From positions 186,001-250,000 of the forward strand of contig CP126203.1 of the NCBI GenBank assembly GCA_030272155.1: a stretch of 64,000 bases of DNA, read 5' to 3'. Position numbers and translations under genes: made by a program. The notes under the pieces are model-generated. The model saw only the letters and a program-made list of their open reading frames with translations. It searched no databases and had not been told where the DNA came from. Source of the DNA: Tetradesmus obliquus. Its lineage: Eukaryota; Chlorophyta; Chlorophyceae; Sphaeropleales; Scenedesmaceae. Position 1 is the first letter of the stretch; every line of letters begins with the position of its first letter. Shown here piece after piece: positions 1 through 10,914 of the stretch.

Positions 1-1
1 A

Positions 2-3000
2 GGTGCAGGTGACGACGCGGCCATACAGCCGTGGCTGGACCGGCTGGCCAGCAACCTGAAGCGCGAGCACGTGCTGCGCGTGATGCTCAACAGCTTTGTG
101 TGGTGCACCATCTTCACGCCCGTGCAGTGCGCCAAGGCGGCCGTGTACAGGTGGGTGACAGGAGAGGCGTCCACTTACTGCTGCTTTAGCCAACATGCGT
201 GTACAGGTGGGTGACAGGAGAGGCGTCCACTTACTGCTGCTTTAGCCAACATGCGTGTACAGGTGGGTGACAGGAGAGGCGTCCACTTACTGCTGCTTTA
301 GCCAACATGCGTGTACAGGTGGGTGACAGGAGAGGCGTCCACTTACTGCTGCTTCAGCCAACATGCGTGTACAGGTGGGTGACAGGAGAGGCGTCCACTT
401 ACTGCTGCTTTAGCCAACATGCGTGTACAGGTGGGTGACAGGAGAGGCGTCCACTTACTGCTGCTTTAGCCAACATGCGTGTACAGGTGGGTGACAGGAG
501 AGGCGTCCACTTACTGCTGCTTCAGCCAACATGCGTGTACAGGTGGGTGACAGGAGAGGCGTCCACTTACTGCTGCTTCAGCCAACATGCGTGTACAGGT
601 GGGTGACAGGAGAGGCGTCCACTTACTGCTGCTTTAGCCAACATGCGTGTGCAGGTGGGTGACAGGAGAGGCGTCCACTTACTGCTGCTTTAGCCAACAT
701 GCGTGTGCAGGTGTGCGTAGCTGCGACTTGTGGGTATGTGCATTGCGCCAAGGCCGTGTACAGGTGCGTCATGCGTCGGGAGGATGTTGGGTGTACAGTT
801 ACACGCGGTCTGCCAGCTCAACTGTAGGCAGCAACGACGGTGCTGCCATGCATGTCCTTGCTGGTGTTGGCGGACATGATAGTGGCAGACACTGGCGATC
901 ATGATAGTAGCATTGCTGCTACGCCGCCTGCAGTCAGTCGAGCACTTTGCACTGACATCCTGCTGACATCGCTGTTGCTTGCTCTGGTCCTTTGCTGCCG
1001 CTGCAGCCACCCCTGGTATGTGGACGTGCACGCCATCGTGTGTGTGATGTGTGAGGACGCGCTCACGCAGCCTGCCAGCGGGCAGCGCGCGCTGGTGTTC
1101 CCGCACCGCCTGCAGACCAGCCCGCTGCAGCAGATGCAGCAGATGGTGATGTGAGCGCATCGCGGAGTGCTGCGGCCGCTGCTGCTATTGGGCCGGCGCT
1201 GCACCAAGCTGCATGCAACGCCTGCAGCAGCACGGTAGCTGCTGTGGAAGGCAACTGTCTGTGCAGCTACGGAGCGTTGGTGCTGGGAGCTGTGTGAAGG
1301 TGCTCAAGGGATGTTTGTGGTTGTAAGAGGTAGTGGTTGCTATGCAACATCTGTCCTGCATGCAGAGTGAATCAGCATGCTGAATGGATGTGGGGTATGT
1401 GCATCGGCAAGCACAGCAGAGGCATTGTAGCTTCGCATGATTTTGTCTGGTTGTCATCCGACAGCTGTCCCATGTGGTGGGTGCAGCTTTGTGGGGCAGT
1501 GGCTTCTGTTCAAACCACCTTTGAAACCGCACCGCTGCGCGCAAAGAACGTGTGTCGGGGCCCTTAGCCAAGCATAACTGAGTTTTGACAACACTCTGCT
1601 GCGTGCAGCGGTGTCTGTTTTGTTTATGTTTGTCTGTCAGTGCGTGTGCAGCGATGAACTCAGTTGTCAAGCACAGCACGTGGTGGCGCGCCCTGGCGGT
1701 TGGGTGGGCGGCGTAGAGTTGGAGTATGCCTTATGTTGACGTGTGAGTAACTCGGCGGGTGCATTGGGGTGGGTTTGTGAGCATCAGCAACTCCGTTGCA
1801 TACTGTTGCTGCAGGCTGCTACATGCTGCGTGTTGCCAGGCGAAGGTATATCGTTGTGTAGTGTTGACCACGGCAGCTGCAACTTCAAGGCATGCCGAGT
1901 GCGCTCCACGTGCTGTGGTGTTGTGGCCTGTAGGGCTCTGCAGCGTTGTCGCGCTCAACATACATGTGTGCAGTTTCAGCATGTCTCACAAGATGCCTTC
2001 TTTAGTTCTGGAGCTTTGCCAGTCGCCTGTGGCAGGCCTTGCTGCACCAGCCTGTCAGTTGTAAACACAAGTAGTGGGGCAGTACGCAGCTGCTTTTTGG
2101 TGGCAAGTACAAACCTGTGCTAATGCTGCGCATACCAAGTGCAATGGTAATGACAAGAACTGTGTTTATGTTTTTCGGTTCCATGCGCTGCGGTTCCATG
2201 CGCTGCGGTTCCATGCGCTGCGGTGTTATGGAAAGAGCTGGTGGCACCGTTTGGCCATAGTGTGCGGCACTTGCTGCATCTCTTGCCCGCAAAGTGGGAC
2301 GCATGTGGCACAGCCTGCAGTACAGACAGCTTGGCTGTCTTTGGCAACATCCCCTTTCTGCAGTTGATACTGTTGGGCGTGTTCCAAACCAACCAGCCTG
2401 CTGCGCATTTTGGTGATGCACCCATCAGCGCAGCAGAGACAGCATTGCGTGCTGGTGGTTGCTGGTGGCTGCCGGTGGTGGCTCGTGGCTCACACATTGC
2501 CTGATGTGTGTTTGGGCTCATGGCAAGACTCTGGCAGCAGCTGCGCGGCATACGCGCTGCTGCTCGCATGACGCGCCTGCAGACTCGCGCAGTTGTGTTG
2601 CCTGCATGCTGTGTGGGTGTGCTTGTACACGTGGTTGGCGGACGGCAGCAGCAACCGTGTGAGTCAACGCCCCACAGGCATGGCGCGCCTGTGTGGCTGT
2701 GGTGCGGTCGGCACTGACCCGTCAGCGCTTCAGGGATTTACTATATGCTAGTAGCCTGGCAGCTTGCTGTTGCTTGCAGGCTGTTTCGTTTCTGGGCGTC
2801 ACTCTCAAGTACATGCATTGATTAATTCAGCGCTTGCTGCCATGTTGTGGGCAGCAAAGGGAGTTGTTGTCCTGGGCTGGCAACGGGGCGTGGTTTGTCA
2901 GCCTGGCAATGAAAGGTTGACGTTTGCTAAGCTGCAGTTGGCGCACACCTTTATATGCTCCTCCCCTGTTGCTGTCGTTGCGTGCTGTTCTTTGAAGCTA

Positions 3001-3298
3001 GTATGCTAGCTGAGGTGTTATGTTGTTGCACATGCAGATCACACTCTGTGTCTGCTGTCACGCACTTGATAATCACTTTGTCGGCATGCGCAGATGCTAG
3101 GCAGTACTGCAATTGCGCACCTCTGGCTGTGTGTTGTGCGCAGGTTAGAAGCAGGTTATGAGGGTGATTAAAAGGTAGAGGGTGGCGTTGAGCTTACCCA
3201 GCTATTTGCATTTCAGCGCCAGAGACGATGCGCTTCAAACTTGGGATGACAGCTGGGGTGCGTTGCCCATTGCCATGATGGCCTGGGGCCCCTTCTAG
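2..3298 (+). CDS. 3' part of an unrecognised gene (last three exons)
   Basis: Three exons join in phase: (before 2)-150, 1007-1150 and 3217-3298 (TAG at 3296). The first ends TAC AG|GTGGGT (phase 2), the second starts after CTGCAG at 1006 and ends at a GTGAGC donor (phase 2), and the third follows TTTCAG at 3216. The reading frame is open throughout and ends about 120 residues into the visible part. The peptide is rich in Trp, His and Leu, for example QPWLDRLASNLKREHVL, HPWYVDVHAIVCVMCEDAL and the C-terminus MMAWGPF. I do not recognise the family, and the 5' end lies outside the window. A simpler reading would stop at TGA 1152-1154, but the in-phase GTGAGC donor and the clean third exon favour continuation. 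The second intron is long (2,066 bp) and the first carries a donor-containing minisatellite. A TGTAA signal lies 33 bp after the stop. Confidence 0.6.
145..704 (+). repeat. 56-bp minisatellite, 10 copies, carrying the exon end and splice donor
   Basis: The word GTACAGGTGGGTGACAGGAG recurs at exactly 56-bp steps (145, 201, 257, 313, 369, 425, 481, 537, 593, then GTGCAG at 649), with a truncated copy at 705. The copies differ at only a few bases (TTTAGCC/TTCAGCC, TACAG/TGCAG). The first copy begins inside the real exon, so each unit contains the last bases of the exon plus its GTGGGT donor. Further on, near 734-757, a more diverged piece repeats a longer part of the exon end (GCCAAGGCCGTGTACAG) followed by GTGCGT. 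Confidence 0.95.
2179..2222 (+). repeat. 15-bp direct repeat, three copies
   Basis: CGGTTCCATGCGCTG is repeated three times head to tail inside the long second intron of the first gene. No function is visible. Confidence 0.85.
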
Positions 3299-3330
3299 CC
3301 ACGTGAGTACGCATTATGTTATGTTGTGCT

Positions 3331-3335
3331 TGTAA
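3331..3335 (+). terminator. TGTAA polyadenylation-type signal
   Basis: TGTAA is the usual poly(A) signal of chlorophyte nuclear genes. This one lies 33 bp beyond the TAG of the first gene, a plausible distance. Confidence 0.5.
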
Positions 3336-4173
3336 TGTGTGACCTGCAACTATTCATACGTTGGTGACTGTTCCTCATGCATCAAGAGGTAGCCTCAGAC
3401 TGTACACATGTGCAACGATGCGAAGTGACGAATTGGCACCGATGCCTGCGCCTATGGCGACAGTGGTGGGGGCCGCTCCCAAGTATGCTCGGGTGCTTAG
3501 CATGTAACTCGTGGTTTTAGCGTTACAGGCCGCAGATGGCGCACATAGGCATGCCTGTGGTGCTTCCGTACTCATAGCACTGCATGTACAGCCGCTCTAC
3601 TGAATGATCCAGTGTGGGCCAGCCTGGGGCTGAGCCTGAGGGGCTGCAGCATAGCCCTGCTCGCATGCATGCACGCATATAGCATTCACGTCTCACGTAT
3701 AAAAACTCACTCTGAAAGTGCTTCTTAGCTGGCGATGAGATGGTGCTTGAACGGCCGGCACTGAAAGTGGCAGTACAGACGGAGCACCAGAGCCTTTTCA
3801 TGCACTCGAGGGGCCCTGCGCCGCATTACGTTGCCCAAAACCTCATTTTGTGAAACTTGTCTTCGTATATCAGAACCGGAGCGCGTTTGCGCGGCTAGCT
3901 AAGCTCCAAGCAGCCCAGGGGTTTAAAAAGGCAGTGGGTCACTCCGTCAGCAGGTGAACGGTTTGCCATTGGTTGTCTGTCTGATAGTAATAAACGCGAT
4001 CTTCTGTCATCTTCACGATCACCACTGGTTCAAGCCTGCTTGCAGCTCTGGGCTCAAGCTGCTTTGGTCAATTGCTTGCATCAGTTGTGCTTTGATTCCT
4101 ATTATTTGCTGAAGCGTAGGATGCGCCATTAAACGCAGCTGACAGCTTACCTAGCAGTGAACGCTCCACCTCA
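3336..4173. other. intergenic region before the acyltransferase gene
   Basis: I see no exon that keeps phase or resembles a known protein. It should hold the promoter of the acyltransferase gene that starts at 4174. No convincing TATA box at the right distance was found. Confidence 0.5.
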
Positions 4174-7100
4174 GTGACAATGCTGCACAGCAGGGCAGGT
4201 GCAAGCATCTGCTCGCATAGATCCCATCCACGAGTTAATGTTACGCATCTTCGAAAGCAGCCGGTGATCAAGGCCGCCTGCAGCAGTCAGCAGGGAGCAG
4301 CGCCTGCTGCTTTACATCGAGCGCGGGCACTGGGCGCAGCTTGCAGTGCAGCAGAAGCATTCAGCACACAAAATCCAGCCAATGAATCATTTACCGGATG
4401 CAGCAGGCGCAGCAGTGTGGTTTGCCAGGCAGCAGCTGCTGCTATGCCTATAGCAGACGGGCCTTCAGGTACGAATCCGTCAGGCACACGTCATTGCTTA
4501 CCATGTAAACACAAGGAACATAGTAAAACATCATTGAATTGAATACCATACTCCCCTTAGCCTACAACAGCTCCATCACAGTCTGGCAGCGCCCAGCCCA
4601 CTGATAACTCAACAGCGTGGACACCCTCCCATACCTGCAGCTCTGAAATCTGTAGGCAAATCTGCTGCATGAACACCTTGCTTCTGTTACGTGAAGTATT
4701 CCCTTCTGCTGCTCCGTATTCATTGCTGTTCACCCATCAACCAGCCTTTGTGCTTTCCTGCAAGGCCTGGTCTGACTTAGCTCCCCGCACAATTCTGCAG
4801 TTGCAGCTGGTCTGTACATCAGCTGTACCAGGTGCAGCACACTACTCCTGCGCCGCACTTGCGGCTGCTCTGCTGCAATACGCACATGCCCTGCCACCTC
4901 CAGATGGCCCCTTGGTGCCCTGCCAGGTAACATCCAGCATTTGCAACTGCTCTGTCCGCAGGCCTGAGCAAGGTGCTGGCCAACATCCGCGCGTGCATGT
5001 TTGGTGCGTGGACGTTCATGCTGGCCATCCCGCTGTTCATCGTCATGATGAGCATGGCGCTGCCGGTGCTGGCGCTGGACAAGTTCAGGTGCGCAGCAGC
5101 AGCAGCGGCGGCAGCGGCAGCAACAGCAGCAGCAACAGCAGCAACAGCAGCAGCAGCAGTTGAACAGCAGCAGTAGCAGCGGCGGCGGCGGCAGCAGCAG
5201 CAGCAGCAGCAGCAGCAGTTACATCACAAGCATTGAGAGTGAAGTTGATGTCTGGAGTGTGCCATGTATGTTCTTGCAACTTTGAGCCTGTGGAAGGCAA
5301 GTCTGGTGCGGAGCAGGGCAGCTGACTAGGCAGCAGCTGCACAGCTGCGCATCAAGCAGTGCACATGTGCTGTTGAGGCTGCGCGAGCGCACTGGGTTCA
5401 GTACTGCAGCTTTGCATCACCAGTACTTCGTCAACTTCTTGTTTGCTGGAATAGAAGTGACCGCACCAGCACCAGCGGTGCCAGAGTCTATCAGCTGCAC
5501 TGTGTACAGACGGTCAAACAGTCACCTGGGCAACCGACAGCTGCTGTTGTGCTGCTGTCTGCTGGCTGTGCTTGCTGCGCAGGCGACTAGCGCAGCACTT
5601 TGTAAACAACCTTTGGGCCATTGCCAGCACAACGCCATTCTACAGCGTACAGGTAGGGGCAAGGGCTGTGTGCTGACTAGGCTTTATGGGCGCGGAGGTT
5701 GTGCCGAGTGTAGTAGTGGCTGTATTGCCGGAGGTGCAGCAGCGCTGCAGCCTACAACTGCAGCAGCCAGGGCTGAATAGCGGTTGTAAGGACTGGCAGA
5801 CTCTTCAAAGACGACACTAAGAACAGCACTGCTCTGCACTGCAAGTACAGCGAACTGTGTTGTCATGCAGCCCAGCAGCTAGAGCAGTAGTGACAAAACC
5901 TGTGACATGATGCAGCCTGCTGTCATGCGTGGCTACTGCTGTGCAGCCAGTCTGGCCAGCGCTGCCTGCCACTGCTGTACTCTGTGCGATGCCAGGCATT
6001 GCGCAGCAGCAGCTGTGGCAGTGCCCATGCCTGATGTGCTGCTGCCTGGTGCTGCTGCTGCAGATTGAGGGCCGGGAAAACCTGCCACCTGCATCGACAC
6101 CAGCCGTGTATGTAGCCAACCACCAGAGCTTCATGGTGGGTGGCCCGATGCAGCAATCAATTGGTTGCTTTACACTGCTATCACACTTGAATCACAAAAC
6201 GCAGCGTGCCAACATGTTAGGCCAGCTTTAGCCAACCACCAGAGCTTCGTGGTGGGTGGCATGAACACCTGCACAGCAATCAGTCATACATCACACTTGA
6301 TTATCACTTTACAGCGTAGCAGCAGCTGAGCAGCGCTGCTGCTGCCACTCTCACAGACTGGCTGGGGACCCTGACCCACACGCAAAGTTGTTGCAGCGTG
6401 CCAGCAGCCGAGCAGCACTGCTGCCGCCGCCAGCACGCAAACGTGTTGCAGATCGGGAAGCGCTGCGGCTACTGCCTTGGGCAGTCACACAACCACTGAC
6501 TTGGGTACCAGCTCCAATACACACTGCATGTCCGCTCCGTACTTGCCAAGTTTCATTTCCTCAAGTGTGTCTCTGTTGGGTGCCGTCTGCTGCTGCTGCT
6601 GCTGCTGTCGTGGCTTCTTGCCTGCAGGACATCTACAGCTTGTTCCACCTGCAGCGGCCGTTCAAGTTCATCAGCAAGACATCAAACTTCCTCATCCCCA
6701 TCGTGGGCTGGTCCATGTTCCTCACAGGTGGGCGGCGGCAGCAGCAGCAGCAGCATCATGAGGCAGCAGCGATGGAAGGCATGCAGGGTCAGCAGCCACG
6801 TGGCAGCAGCAGCTGTACAGCAGCAGTGATGCATGGCAGTGGCCTGGGCGGCAACAGTGTGGCAGCAGCAGTAGGGATGTTGCATGCGGCAGGCCGGCAG
6901 GCAAGCAGCCCTGCAGCAACAACACGTTGGTTCCCTTCATCCTGCTGTATGGCTGACGCTATGCGGGGTTCCACAGGTTCTGCTATGCGCCGCCTGTGCT
7001 CAGCATGCAGCTGAAGGCCGCATCATGCTCCACCATGCGTTACTTCACACTGGGCCGTTTTGCTCTACTCTGTGCCGTGCCGCGCACCACGACTGCAGGC

Positions 7101-7241
7101 CACATCATGCTCAGCCATGTGTGACACACCATGTCATTCCAATGTTTCGCTGCGCCGCATGCCGTCTGCTGCAGGGCATATCTTGCTCAATTGCCTGGAC
7201 CGCCGCAGCCAGCTCAAGTGCCACACAATGCCGTATCAATG

Positions 7242-7277
<36 letters not shown>

Positions 7278-8681
7278 TGCTGCTGCTGCTGCTGCTGCTG
7301 CTATATACTTCGACTGCAGGCCACATTATGCTGAACCGCGTGGACCGCCGCAGCCAGCTCAAGTGCCTGCAGAGCTGCATCGAGATGCTCAGCCAGGGCG
7401 CCAGCTGCCTCTTCTTCCCTGAGGGCACGCGCAGCAAGGACAAGGTGCTGGGGGGCTTCAAGAAGGGCGCGTTCAGCGTGGCAGTCAAGGCAGGGGTGCC
7501 CGTGGTGCCCATCACACTGGTCGGCACAGGTGCGTGGCATCAAGATTCATTGATGATGTAGGAACGGCTGCAAGCCAGCATCCAGCACAGCAAGGCAGGG
7601 TCCAAGGTAGGCTTTGGTTTGAGGTTTTAGGGCGGTTGGGGCTCAAGGTTTGACGCCAGCTGCCTCTTCTTCCCTGAGGGCACGCGCAGCAAGGACAAGG
7701 TGCTGGGGGCCTTCAAGAAGGGCGCCTTCAGCGTGGCAGTGAAAGCCGGCGTGCCAGTGGTACCCATCACGCTGGTCGGCACAGGTGCGATTACCAATAC
7801 AATGATGCTGCTGACACAGCAGCGTGATTTAGGGCAGCAGGACAGTGAGCAGGCAGGATAGGGGAGGGGGGTGCAGACGGCTGCAGGACTTGGGGTTGAA
7901 GTTTGAACCTTGGGGGTGTTCAGTGTCGGGGAGGGGCAAGCAGGCACAAGGTGCTGGGGGGCTTCAAGAAGGGCGCCTTCAGCGTGGCAGTCAAGGCAGG
8001 GGTGCCAGTGGTGCCCATCACACTGGTCGGCACAGGTGCGTGGCATCAGGGTTGCGTTGATTGTGCAGGGCTAGCAGTGGGACGTAGGGCAGCAGGCAGC
8101 AGCGCAGCAGGGCAGCAGGGCAGGGCCCAGCGGTGTGTGAGGACCGATGGTTTCAGGCAGCGGCGGCTGTGGTGCGTGAAAGGGCAAGTGTGGGGTGGTT
8201 GAGAGGAGCTGGCCGGCATGCATGGATTCACCTGCTGCTGCTGCTGCTGCTGCTGCTGCAGGCGACATCATGCCGTCGGGGCGCGAGGGCCAGATGTATG
8301 CGGGTAGGGTCAAGATCGTGGTGCACCCCATGATCCCTGCAAAGGGCATGGACGCAGACAAGGTGAGGATGGCGAGCAGCGCAGCGGGCTGCTAGCTGTT
8401 TCTGATGCTTCTCTTAGGACACCGTGAGCTTACGGCGGCCCTCGCGCACTTGCCACCATGCAGAGCTGGTGCAGCAGGCCTCACAGTCTGCAGCTCAGAC
8501 AAACTTGAGGCCTGACATGCTTTGCTCTGATGCTGGCGTTTTGACATATGCCCTGTCATCTGCTCTGCCCGCTGCCATGGCTGCTGCGTGTGTGCAGGTG
8601 TGTGCTGAGGCGCGCAAAGCAGTTGCCAGCGCGCTGCCTCCAGAGCTGGTGGGCTCAGACTCAGTCACAGACAGCATGTGA
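4174..8681 (+). CDS. LPAAT1: plastid 1-acyl-sn-glycerol-3-phosphate acyltransferase (LPAAT)
   Basis: Eight exons join in phase: 4174-4468, 4962-5088, 5583-5652, 6064-6135, 6628-6727, 7320-7529, 8262-8362, 8598-8681 (TGA), giving 352 residues. The family transfers an acyl chain to lysophosphatidic acid to make phosphatidic acid. Residues 1-95 are Ala/Ser/Arg-rich, like a chloroplast transit peptide, followed by a hydrophobic segment (FMLAIPLFIVMMSMALPVLA). The catalytic HX4D motif is H184-D189 (NHQSFMD), split across the exon 4/5 junction. The substrate motif FFPEGTRS is at 253-260, and VPVVPITLVGTG follows. Overall it matches the plant and Chlamydomonas plastid LPAAT type, so a role in chloroplast glycerolipid synthesis is likely. 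The start is the first ATG of an open exon that splices in phase. Introns 4, 5 and 6 contain broken copies of neighbouring exons. Confidence 0.92.
5093..5219 (+). repeat. CAG/CGG triplet tract in LPAAT intron 2
   Basis: Starts just after the GTGCGC donor of exon 2 and consists almost entirely of CAG, CAA and CGG triplets. It is open in several frames on both strands and gives spurious poly-Ser/poly-Ala/poly-Leu readings. Confidence 0.9.
6232..6259 (+). repeat. partial copy of LPAAT exon 4 end plus donor
   Basis: Repeats the end of exon 4 (6110-6144) almost exactly: AGCCAACCACCAGAGCTTC, then G/A TGGTGGGTGGC. It lies about 115 bp downstream in the intron and is preceded by an in-frame TAG, so it is not a usable exon. 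Confidence 0.85.
7016..7212 (+). repeat. three decayed copies of the start of LPAAT exon 6
   Basis: Exon 6 begins CGACTGCAG|GCCACATTATGC. Upstream copies occur at 7016 (GGCCGCATCATGCTCCACC), at 7091 (CGACTGCAGGCCACATCATG) and at 7169-7212 (CTGCAGGGCATATCTTGCTC, then GGACCGCCGCAGCCAGCTCA). The last preserves about 40 bases of coding sequence. All lie in intron 5, before the real exon. Confidence 0.85.
7243..7302 (+). repeat. (CTG)n tract just upstream of LPAAT exon 6
   Basis: About twenty CTG triplets with one CTC interruption end 17 bp before the acceptor at 7319. The tract occupies the position of the polypyrimidine tract. Confidence 0.9.
7651..8035 (+). repeat. two partial copies of LPAAT exon 6 with donors
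   Basis: Two more copies of the 3' part of exon 6 follow the real one (7320-7529). The first is about 7651-7784, starting at the residues ASCLFFPEGTRSKDK. The second is about 7946-8035, starting at KVLGGFKKGAF. Both end in the same GTCGGCACAG|GTGCG donor as the true exon, at spacings of 255 and 251 bp. Neither has a good acceptor, and skipping from exon 5 into them breaks phase, so I treat them as non-coding duplicates. All three copies keep the coding frame intact, which suggests they are recent. Confidence 0.85.
8232..8261 (+). repeat. (CTG)9-CAG directly at the acceptor of LPAAT exon 7
   Basis: Nine CTG triplets run straight into CAG| at 8261, with no separate polypyrimidine tract. Confidence 0.9.
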
Positions 8682-9945
8682 GCGCAGCAGCAGCAGCGGC
8701 GGCTGCAGCGGTGATGGCTGCAGCGGGGGCTGTAGCAGAGGACACTTTGCTGCGGCGGCGGTGATGGGTGCAGAGTGACGCGATGCAGCTGCAGCTGCGC
8801 TGGCTGGCTGCCCTGGTTGGCACGGCTGCATGCTGGCAGCAGCTCGGTTGTGCTCCTGTCTGTCCTGGGCCCCTGCAAGTGCATTGTGGGCTGAGCAGCA
8901 GGGCCAGCAAGGCAATGCTGGTGTTGTTTCTGCTGCAGGAGCTTTGCATAGCTGTGCACGCTTGTGTGAATAGCGAGGTGGTTTTACAGAGGCGAAGGGT
9001 TACATGAATCAGGGGAGCGTGCAGGGAAGGTACGGCAGGGTTGCAACAGCTCTGATATTCTGTGGTGCTGGATTCTGTTTCTGCGGGTGGTAAGGACGCC
9101 CAAGAGTGGTAAGGACGCCCAAAGCGTGTGTGTGGATGCTGCACTGTGCGCAGCTATGTCGTGACTTTCGAGTTTGTTTGGATTGGGCTGCCGTGCATGA
9201 TGTTGCGCTGCAGATGCAGGCAATTGGCAGCGGCTAGCAGATGCTAGTCATTGGATGAGGGCATCTGGGTTGTCGAGCACCCCAGCCTTGCCTCTGCAGA
9301 TACAGGGACACGTGTCTAGTCACTGACTAGCCTTGCAACAGCCACTGCATGCAGCATCTGCAATCGATTGAGAGATATCTGGTGTTCGTGCCGTGTGGCC
9401 TGGCTGCAATCTGCACGGCGTTGATGCGGCAGCTCACCCTGATGTTTGTCAGTTGGCATATGCCGGGGCATGTAGGTCGTGCGCCTGCAGCTGTGGTGGC
9501 GCTGGCAGCTGCCAGCTGTTTCTTGTCAGGTGTGCAGGTTTTAGTTCGTCTGGTCAGCTGCTGTTACCTGACAGTAATAGATCTTCACTGTGAAATGTTC
9601 AAACCAGAGTGACGCAGCTGGCTGCATTGTCATCATGTTTGAGCAGGCTGCCGCAGCACGTCGCTGATGCTGTTGGTATACACGCAGCTGCTATGCACGC
9701 AGCTGCTATGCACTGGCAGTGCAGCGTATCATGATTGCCATTGTAACGTGCAGTGCACGCGGTGGCAGCATGTGTAATGGTATCTTTTGATGTTCTTTGC
9801 CCGTCTTCAAGTGGCTCAGGCAACACGTGTAACCGACTAACAGTCTTCCAGGTGCACAACTTCTCGTCACACATGGATCACACATGTTTGATGCAAAGCT
9901 GTCCTGCCACCGGATCTAGCAGCAGTACACCTGCAGAATCACTCA
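8682..9945. other. LPAAT 3' flank and intergenic region
   Basis: No coding exon recognised. TGTAA occurs at 9742-9746 and again near 9772, which would give a 3' UTR of about 1.1 kb if used. Small direct repeats are present: an 18-bp GTGGTAAGGACGCCCAA pair near 9089-9121 and CACGCAGCTGCTATG twice near 9683-9711. Confidence 0.45.
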
Positions 9946-10910
9946 CGCGGTGCCCTTGCCCTGCGCCAGCTGCTGATGATCAACTCCCAGCTGCTACCGG
10001 ATACCACGATTTGTGTGTTACACGACAGACACAGCCCGTTTTCGAGCCAATGACAGGCTCATTGGGCAACCACTAAATCAACCATCCTCCGCTACGCACA
10101 ACCCAGCAGCAGCCCACGCAAAATGCAACCACTCACACGCTGCCCTGGCCCTGCGCTGGAGGTCCGATACCGCAACCAGTACGCCTCGGCCGCAGCCCTT
10201 GCCCTGCGCAAGCTGCTGTTGGATGACCAGCATCAAATCCAGCAGCAGCCCACGTGAGGCACAACCACTCACGCGCAGCCCTTGCCCTGCGCCAGCTGCT
10301 GCTGCTGCTGCTGCTGAATCACTGCCAACACATCCAGCAGTTACGCGCCGTTGCCCTGCGCCAGCTGCTATTTCAAGGCCCGCCAAGACGTCCAGCAGCA
10401 GCCCAGCAGCCGCCTCAGGCGCTGCCCTTGCCCTGCGCCAGCTGCCTCTGGATGATGTGCATCGAGCCACGTGAGGCATAATCACTCACGTGCTGCCCAT
10501 GCCCTGCGCCAGCTGCTGTTGCTCAACCACCATCACATTCAGCAGCACTCCAGCAGCCCTCTCAACCGCTGCCTTGCCGTGCGCCAGCTGCTGCTAGATG
10601 ATGTGCATCACATTCAGCAGCAGTGCAGCGTCAGCCTCAGCAGCTGCCCTGCTCAAGCTGCTGCTTCATGACTGCCATTGCCTCCAGCAGCAGCGCAGCA
10701 GCCGCCCCACCTTTGGAGGCGGCTGTAAGCCCTTGCCAGCACACAGGCTGGTGCTGTTCTGCCCAGCTAGCCGCTGCCCTTGGCCTGCGCAAGCTGCTGC
10801 TGGATGATGTGCATGACATCTGGAAGCAACCCACGCAAGGCGCAACCACTCACGCGCTGCCGTTTCCCTGCGCTAGCTGCCGCTGAATGCTCGCCACCGC
10901 ACCCAGCAGC
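9946..10910 (-). repeat. array of about 12 decayed copies of the uS7 exon
   Basis: On the minus strand, the uS7 exon end (encoding LLLDAMHIIQQQLAQGKG) recurs downstream of the gene about every 62-85 bp. On the plus strand the core CTGCGCCAGCTGCTG, or a close variant, is seen near 9960, 10203, 10287, 10355, 10430, 10503, 10575, 10648, 10783 and 10868, with weaker pieces near 10140 and 10720. Several copies keep the amino-acid pattern (LLLDLMLVIQQQLAQGKG, LLPDVMHIIQQQLAQAKG, LLLEAMAVMKQQLEQG). Many are followed by GCGC|GTGAGTGG, a perfect splice donor. None has an acceptor. Confidence 0.85.
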
Positions 10911-10914
10911 AGCC

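Noticed and set aside
145-704. CRISPR-like regular 56-bp repeats
   Set aside because: The whole 56-bp unit is repeated, with no unique spacers, and it contains an exon end and splice donor of a eukaryotic gene.
7111-7527. Minus-strand open frame across LPAAT exon 6
   Set aside because: It is the antisense shadow of the acyltransferase exon plus the CTG tract (poly-Ser).
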